In this document: in pieces, positions 57,850-64,000 of the stretch | Layout: every line of letters starts with the position of its first letter | Position numbering within the stretch: position 1 is the stretch's first letter | Source of the DNA: Poecilobothrus nobilitatus | Taxonomy: Eukaryota > Arthropoda > Insecta > Diptera > Dolichopodidae | Assembly (NCBI GenBank): GCA_947095535.1 | Contig: OX352773.1 | Location: 103,617,948-103,681,947 of the forward strand | Reading direction: 5' to 3' | Length of the DNA stretch: 64,000 nucleotides | Program-made: the position numbers and the translations under genes | Notes under the pieces: model-generated | The model's database searches: none | What the model was told of the DNA's origin: nothing | What the model saw: the letters and a program-made list of their open reading frames with translations, nothing else

Positions 57850-58152
57850 ATGATAGTTGCTATAAAAACAAATTATGATATTTTAGAAATTCCAATTTTA
57901 AGGGGCCCTAATACTCAAACAATAGTATTACCGGCACGTTCAGAAGTTTTAAGGAAATTTTCCTTACCCTCAAATGAAGATTGTCTAATTTTAGACCAAG
58001 AAATTTCGGAAGGCGTATTCATACCAAGAACAATAGTGGCATCTAAAAACCCTTTTGTTCGAGTGATGAACACAAATTCAGAAAATAAGTTAATTTCACA
58101 AAATATAAAATTAAAAACTTTACCATTGTCTGATTTCGACATAATAAATTAA
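57850..58152 (+). pseudogene. Gyp2 (U3) protease-RT linker
   Basis: 100 codons, as in U1. Confidence 0.6.
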
Positions 58153-58325
58153 AATTATAATGGTAATTCGAATCGTACTAAAGAACTAAAAGAAATTATT
58201 ACTAAAAATTCTAGTAAATTATATCTACCCAAATTACTTAAATTATGTGATGAGTATTCCAACATATTCCAATTAAAATCAGACCCTATGTCATTAACAA
58301 TTTTTACAAATAAAAACTAAGAATT

Positions 58326-58735
58326 ATGGATGATAATCCTGTGTATATTAAAAACTATAGACAAGTGCATACACTAACGGATGAAATAAATAGACAGGTT
58401 AATAAATTATTGGAAAATAAATTGTTGCTGAAAAATTGTTGTTGAAATAAATTGCAATATGTCAAAAATATAATTTGAAATTAAATCCTGAAAAGTGTAA
58501 ATTTTTCAAATCTGAAGTTTCATATTTAGGTCAAAGATGTACTGATCGAGGTATATATCCAGATGATTCTAAATATGAAGTAATTTCAAAATATCCTACA
58601 CCTAAAGATAAAGACGAAACTCGACGTTTCGTGGCTTTTGCTAATTATTATCGTAAATTCATACCTAATTTTGCAGGTATAGCAAAACCCTTAAACGCAT
58701 TAACGAGAAAAAAAAGCTATTTTCATTTGGAATGA
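58326..58735 (+). pseudogene. Gyp2 (U3) reverse transcriptase, further deleted
   Basis: The N-terminus (MDDNPVYIKNYRQV) breaks at about 58425. A second deletion removes the whole stretch that includes YIGG in U1 and U2. The thumb resumes at 58475 (LNPEKCKFFKSEVSYLG) and is open to 58735. Confidence 0.8.
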
Positions 58736-59250
58736 ATTCATTTTTGAAAATTCCTATATTACACTATTTTAACTTTTCAAAATAATTTACATTGGTCGTA
58801 GATGCATCCAAAAATGTAGTAGGCGTTGCTCTAACTCAAAATTATAATGGTACAGAGCCAATCTCATTCGCCTCTAGATCATTTACTAAAGGTGAATCTA
58901 ACAAATCAACTATTGAAAAAGAGTTAGCAGCAATCCACTTTGCAATAACACACTACAGACCTTAAATTAATGGTACACATTTCGTCGTTAAAAACCACCA
59001 TAAACCATTAACCTATCTGTTTTCTTTAAAAAATCCGTCATCCAAATTAACACGTATGAGATTAGATTTAGAAGAATATAACTTTACAGTGGAATATATT
59101 AAAGCGAAATTAAACGTAGTAGCTGATGCGTTATCACGCATAAATATAAAAGATTTTCAATTATCCCATGATAATAATAATACTGTTCAAATAATGGAAG
59201 TAAAAACTAGATCAAAAACCAATAATAATACAAAATTTGAACGTTCCTAA
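58736..59250 (+). pseudogene. Gyp2 (U3) RNase H
   Basis: Motifs still readable (VDASKNVVGVAL, EKELAAIHF, DALSR), but TAA codons interrupt at about 58782 and 58964. The open tail starts at 59056. Confidence 0.72.
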
Positions 59251-59436
59251 TATAAAAATATTGAAAAATAATAATGAAATCCTATGCAAAGTATTTAGAA
59301 AAAGAAAATGCGCAATTAATATTAAAATGAGTAAATTTATGGTTAAAAAGAAAATAACATTAGAGTTATTTTTCGCGAAGTAGAAATAGAAACCAATAAA
59401 TTAAATATAAATGAAATAGAAATCGATAGTAATGAT

Positions 59437-60002
59437 TTGATATTTACTCAATACACTATAAATGATTTTAAAGACATAGGTAATAGAGCTCTTAATAAAT
59501 TAAAAATCGCGATCGTAAATAAACCGAAAGTTATTGAAAAATTAATAGAAATAAATAGTATACTAGATAAGTATCATAATGATCCTATTTTCGAGGACAA
59601 TTCGGACAAAAAAAACTTTATGCAAAATTAAGATCAAAATATTATTGGAAAAATATGACAAAAGATATAGCTAAATATATTAAAAATTGTAAAAAATGTC
59701 GACTAAACAAAATAAAAATGAAACATAAACCATTACAAATAACTGAAACTCCTCTGGAAAAATACTTACTACAAAAAGTTGAAATAAACAACAAACGAAT
59801 TCATGACAAAAATGCAAAAGGATATGATTTTAAAATAAATGATCAGATTTTATTGAGAAGGGAAAATTCACATAAATTAGATGCATTGTATAATGGTCCA
59901 TTTATTGTAACAAAAATAAAAAATTCAAATATTACAATTAAAAGTTTAGAAAATAAAGAAGAAATCGTACATAAAAATAGATTAGTTAAATTCATAAATT
60001 AA
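59437..60002 (+). pseudogene. Gyp2 (U3) integrase without catalytic core
   Basis: As in the other units, plus a frameshift at 59594 inside the HHCC domain (HNDPIFEDN). The C-terminal part is open from 59655. Confidence 0.8.
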
Positions 60003-61690
60003 ATACCATCTAGCTATAAAATAATTAAGGAATAATTTCACATAGTCTTAAACTCTTATTATTACCTAATATAAATAATTTTACTTGACCTAGCTAGCAA
60101 AATGTATTATCCAATAAAAATAATTCTAAGTGACCTAGTTTAATAACATTAATGAGTTGGCCAGCTCAGCAAAATTATATTATAAAATTTTATGTTAAAA
60201 TTCAAACAAATTTTAATTTTTTATATTACTTCATTTGTATCATAAAAATAACAAAATATAGTTAATAGTATTAAGAGTAGGTTAAACGCAGCTTTGTTTT
60301 TTGGTTTGAACTTTGGGGCACTCACATTTTTAAAAATATTGGAATGGGGTTTTCGGTATTCGACCAAGGATACTTATGGCTAGGACATAGCGAAGCTTTT
60401 TTTTTTAACAAAGGTTTAATTTGTAGACGAAAATATTTAATGAAGTTGAAATTTTAGCGTTTTTTAGGGTATTTTTCTGGTTTGAACCTTAGGGCACTCA
60501 CAATTGTTAACCAATCTTCCTAATTTTTTGCAGAGACATTCTCAAAAGTTGCTTAGATTTTTGAATTTTGCCTTAATTTTGGCACAGTTTTAAAACCAAA
60601 GTTCAATTTTTAAATGTCTCCACAACTGAAATGACAAGATATTTATTAAATTTTTTTTCTTGAAATAGTAGAATGATATTTTTATTATTAGATTGAATAT
60701 AAAATTTTAATTATAATTGATTATAAATTACAAAACAATTTAATTTCAAGTCATATTTCATTTTTAAATATTTTTGGAAATTATCAATTCACGCACACAA
60801 ATAAAAAAGTTTCAATAAATATTCGCTGTAGAGCTTTGGGACTGATCATAACCTACATTAATTTTTAGAAGGCCTGGACATTGAGAGAGGAAAGCTAAAT
60901 AGTAGTCCTTTTTTTCAAAAAAAATACATGTAGTCTTATGGAAAAAAATAGTAGTCCTCCTAGAAATCTGGAAATAACACAAAAACTACAGATTTTTTTT
61001 AATTTCGTCCTAAGGGAGCATTAAAGTTCCATCTTTTTTACGTTTTTTAGTAAAAAGAAATGTTTAAAAATTTTAAATTTTCATTCATAAATATGCATTT
61101 TAAAAAATGTCTTCCAACTACTTTTCAACAAAAAAAAGCTTCTTAAAAACTTTTTAAAAGAGCATTAATTTGGTACATTACTGAGCAAAAAAAATGTTGA
61201 AAACTAATTTTTATTGCAATATTGATTTGCTTCAATAAATATTGTAAATTTTTTAGAATGCATATAAAATTAAGTGCAAAAAATAAACTATTTAATTATT
61301 TTTACAATAAGTTAATTTATGTTAACTTATTTAAAATTTTTATTACTATAATAAAATAAATTAATATTATAAGTTATTCGCCTTTTCCTTTGAGGTAGGG
61401 GATATGGCGATTATTTTTAAAGTGGTATCGCCTGAAGACTAGGTCTTAAACTAAAATAATAAAAACAAATATATTAATACATAAAAAAAATATATAAATA
61501 ATTTTTTAACTAAATAATATGATATATTTAAAATAAAATTTAATAAAACAAAATAAAGTAATTAATTTATAACAAAACAATATTAAAAACAAAAAAAATA
61601 TCACAAAAATCAATATTTTCCAGATCGTTTTTATTAGATCGTTATTAATTATTATTATAAATTTAAAATCACATTTAAAGTAATTATTTT
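60003..61690. other. AT-rich interval, no gene (U3)
   Basis: Copy of 16413-18291 with a ~200-base loss near 61620. 24-base repeats near 60303 and 60479. Confidence 0.6.
60845..60884 (+). repeat. 40-base arm A (U3), paired with 62905-62944
   Basis: ATCATAACCTACATTAATTT...GGACATTGA. Perfect reverse complement at 62905-62944; similarity ends sharply on both sides of each arm. Confidence 0.88.
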
Positions 61691-62039
61691 CTAAGTAACA
61701 TTTAAAACTAAATTAGAGAAATTTAAAATTATATTATCATCGCGTAAGTTTTTATCATTCGTTTCTATTAAATTTACCAAGTAATTGGTGAATGTACTTG
61801 GAACTGCATCTGGTATTAAACGCGGACTTTTATCATTATTTAATTTAAAACACAATTCTGAAAAATGCAATTTACATATGGAACTATAAGCTGTTGGTTG
61901 CCAGTCTGATCTTTGTACAAAGCTCTTTTAAGCTTCTCAAAGGTTCTTTATCCGGAAATTTAAAAGTAGCTACAGATATCGTGCTATTATTATAATTGGA
62001 TTTACACCCAACAACCGAATATCTTCCACCCACTTTATT
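61691..62039 (-). pseudogene. THAP-domain fragment (U3)
   Basis: Same motif order as U1 (GCKSNYN, FKFPDKEP, DWQPT, ICKLHF, AVPS.F). Here it lies between the two 40-base inverted arms, about 0.8-0.9 kb from each. Confidence 0.75.
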
Positions 62040-62714
62040 TAAGGAAATTATTAAAAAAGGCAATATTAGGCACTAAATAATTGAATTAATTTTTTTAAAT
62101 AGATATTCATATAATAAAATCTTTTAAAAATAATAATTCAATTCAAAAATTTAACTCTACAAAAATATGACTATATAAAATAAAATATTACTAAAATTTA
62201 GAGTTATTTAAAACAAAATATTACCTAATTTTTTTCTAATACTTTTCAAATAGAATTGCAATGTAAAATTTTATTCATAAAGAGATTATTATATTTCATG
62301 TAAGTACATGAATATTCTATTTACAATAATTTTTTTTTTATAGACTGTATAGAAAAAAACGAAAATTGCTTAACCAGAATTTGGTACTTCTTTTTTTTTT
62401 TCTTTAAAATATTGCTGAAAAATATGATTTGAAAGTTAATTTTTTTATTGACATAAAGATAAAACTTCAAACTTTATTTTTCTATAAATTTTATAATTTT
62501 TTAATATAATTAAAAATATAAAAACTTAGTTTGAACTAAAATATATTTTCCAAATTTGCAGTACAATTTATTAGAAAGCTTTTAAATTATTAGGTTATGT
62601 TCACTAATTTATTATAATTGTGTACTCTCATAATTTTTTGAGAGTATTAAATGGCGATGATATGAAATGCTAGAGAAAAACTAAAAATTTTATTTTGTTG
62701 AAAATATGTTAAAA
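62040..62714. other. AT-rich interval to right edge of U3
   Basis: Matches 18641-19292 and 42821-43502 and ends at ATGTTAAAA. No gene. Confidence 0.6.
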
Positions 62715-63547
62715 ATTTCGAGTTCAAAGCTGAAATTTCGGTATGTTAAAGAAAAATTTCCAAATTTTATTTTAATATACAATTTGGCATGTTCTTAAAC
62801 AAAAACAAAAACAGAAAAGAACAAAAAAATCTTTATGAAATGTCATTTTTGGAAACTTTTTCTCACAATACATTTACAATTTGCACAAACACATTTAAGT
62901 ATTTCAATGTCCAGGCCTTCTAAAAATTAATGTAGGTTATGATATAGGTTATGGGCTGATACAAGTTGTTTTTGTAATTCTTTGCATATTTCTTCAGTTA
63001 GTGAAGATAAGAAATTTAAGAATGTATGATTGCACATAATGTGTATGTGTATGTGAATTTATATTATTATTTTTTTTGATTTCCCATACATTTTTCAAAA
63101 ATTTATCAAAAAAATCCACTCGCTACTTGATTCTCTGAAAATTACCTCAAAATCACGTCATTCGTCCATGCAATTTCGATTTTTGTATTGATTATTTAAA
63201 ATTTTTTTCCATAACCTTGTTTTTTTTTAATTTGTCAAAATGAATATTCAAGATCATAACAATTAAAAAACTAAAATTTTCTATTTTATTTTTGGAATTA
63301 TGTTTATTTATGTTTTGTTGTTGTTTATTTAAAAAAAAAATAAATAGATTTATTCATTTACTTTGGATTATTTTTTATTGTTTCAAAACAATAATCAAAT
63401 ATGCCAAAAATTACATTCTTGATTTTAAAAAACGATTGTTAACACTTGACATTTTACTTGATTTTGTACATGATAATTAACTCGATTTTGGAGTTTGTGA
63501 ACATACTAAAGGTATAGTAAAGAATGAATGAAAAACAAAAATACTAA
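62715..63547. other. Unique flank right of the triplication
   Basis: Sequence not found elsewhere in the window apart from the 40-base arm at 62905-62944. AT-rich; no credible gene. Confidence 0.55.
62905..62944 (-). repeat. 40-base arm A, inverted copy
   Basis: Exact reverse complement of 60845-60884, and of the arms in U1 and U2. It lies outside the repeated unit. Confidence 0.88.
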
Positions 63548-64000
63548 GGGTATTCACGAGTTGGTGCAAAGTGGTTTTGCACAAGTGCAAAATTTTGCAC
63601 CGTAGAAGATTTCAATTTTTTGACAGTTAAAGTGCTCGATTTGTTGTTGTTTTCATGTATAAAAAAGTGCAAAATTTTGCAAGACTATGCAAGACCTAAA
63701 CCTTATTGCATATTTGTGCAAGACCATTGCAAAGTTTGTTTATATATTTTTTGTAAGCGCTATATTAGATAAAAATTTAAAAAATGCCTAAAAAAAGTGG
63801 TAAAAAATTTTTTTCTGATTATTTATTAAGTCAAGCATATGAAGATATACAAATATCTGAAATTTTTGGTAAGCATATTAAATTTTTATGTAAAAAAAAC
63901 AAGCACATCAACGATATTTGACAGTTCAATAAAAATTCATGCTAGGGTTGTTCACGAGTTGGTGCAAATATATGTTACGGTGCAAAAAAAATTTGCACTT
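63548..64000 (+). mobile_element. Probable end of an unidentified DNA transposon, two copies
   Basis: GGGTATTCACGAGTTGGTGC at 63548 recurs as GGGTTGTTCACGAGTTGGTG at 63945. Each is followed by GTGCAAA/TTTGCAC-rich sequence, including the perfect 16-base palindrome GTGCAAAATTTTGCAC (63585-63600). G-rich tips starting GGG with CTA just outside recall PIF/Harbinger-type ends, but this is a guess. The second copy runs out of the window. Confidence 0.45.
63784..63870 (+). CDS. Possible first exon of a transposon gene
   Basis: MPKKSGKKFFSDYLLSQAYE.. runs from ATG 63784 for about 29 codons to ISEIFG, at a possible splice donor (GGTAAGC, 63868-63874). Basic start, short, no domain recognised. Its position inside the putative transposon suggests an N-terminal exon whose continuation lies beyond the window. 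Weak. Confidence 0.3.

Larger units (their letters stand above)
54163..60002 (+). mobile_element. Gyp2 in U3, leader complete
   Basis: Has about 0.5 kb of leader (54566-55125) absent from U1 and U2, and the only intact small ORF. On the other side its RT has lost further sequence around 58425-58455, and RNase H and integrase carry extra breaks. Confidence 0.78.

Noticed and set aside
63292..63480. A 62-codon frame rich in Phe, Leu, Ile and Lys.
   Set aside because: Typical chance ORF in poly(T/A)-rich DNA; no motif.
1..64000. CRISPR arrays, bacterial operons, ribosome-binding sites, rRNA.
   Set aside because: None seen. All coding signal is of eukaryotic transposable elements.

Overview
This window is a nest of transposable elements from an AT-rich animal genome, most likely an insect and probably a fly. 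The reasons are an I-type non-LTR element with a TAA tail and a DPE-type internal promoter, Ty3/gypsy elements, pogo-like and P-like DNA transposons, and CATA/TACA microsatellites. Organism assignment is inference. I see no host gene, rRNA, tRNA or CRISPR.

The main structure is a head-to-tail triplication of about 19 kb of nested elements: U1 = 7688-26920, U2 = 31713-50937, U3 = 51485-62714 (incomplete). At each unit boundary the same LTR retrotransposon (Gyp1, 546-547 bp LTRs) sits in the same TACA site in three states. Copy A (1-7687) is the 3' half of an element whose 3' LTR is split by a 6.2-kb I-like element. Copy B (26921-31712) has both LTRs and a deleted interior. Copy C (50938-51484) is a solo LTR. 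Gyp1 therefore inserted once and was then copied with its surroundings.

Order inside a unit, left to right: Nlr1, a minus-strand non-LTR element in pieces, broken by a 760-bp P-like deletion derivative (short Tir1); Gyp2, a 412/mdg1-like LTR element with open gag but with the catalytic cores of reverse transcriptase and integrase cut out; an AT-rich stretch with a decayed THAP domain on the minus strand; Nlr2, a second minus-strand non-LTR element (PHD and CCHC ORF1, endonuclease remnants, RT); a longer Tir1 transposon in Nlr2's 5' region; and Pog1, a pogo/Tigger-like transposon inside Tir1.

The 3' end of U3 runs into unique sequence at 62714. The corresponding point in U1 and U2 (19292 and 43502) joins Nlr2, so this point is read as the tandem-duplication junction. 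A 40-bp perfect inverted repeat spanning the U3 edge supports U3 as the ancestral arrangement. The last 0.5 kb holds two copies of another probable transposon end.

Nothing here is a working cellular pathway. The most intact element is the I-like one (two long open frames), but its RT motif reads YADN instead of YADD and its 3' frame is shifted. The notable observations are the dated triplication, the paired loss of catalytic cores in Gyp2, a myristoylation-type small ORF in the Gyp2 leader, the overlooked THAP sequence, the hairpin-rich P-like element, and a micro-inversion between Pog1 copies.
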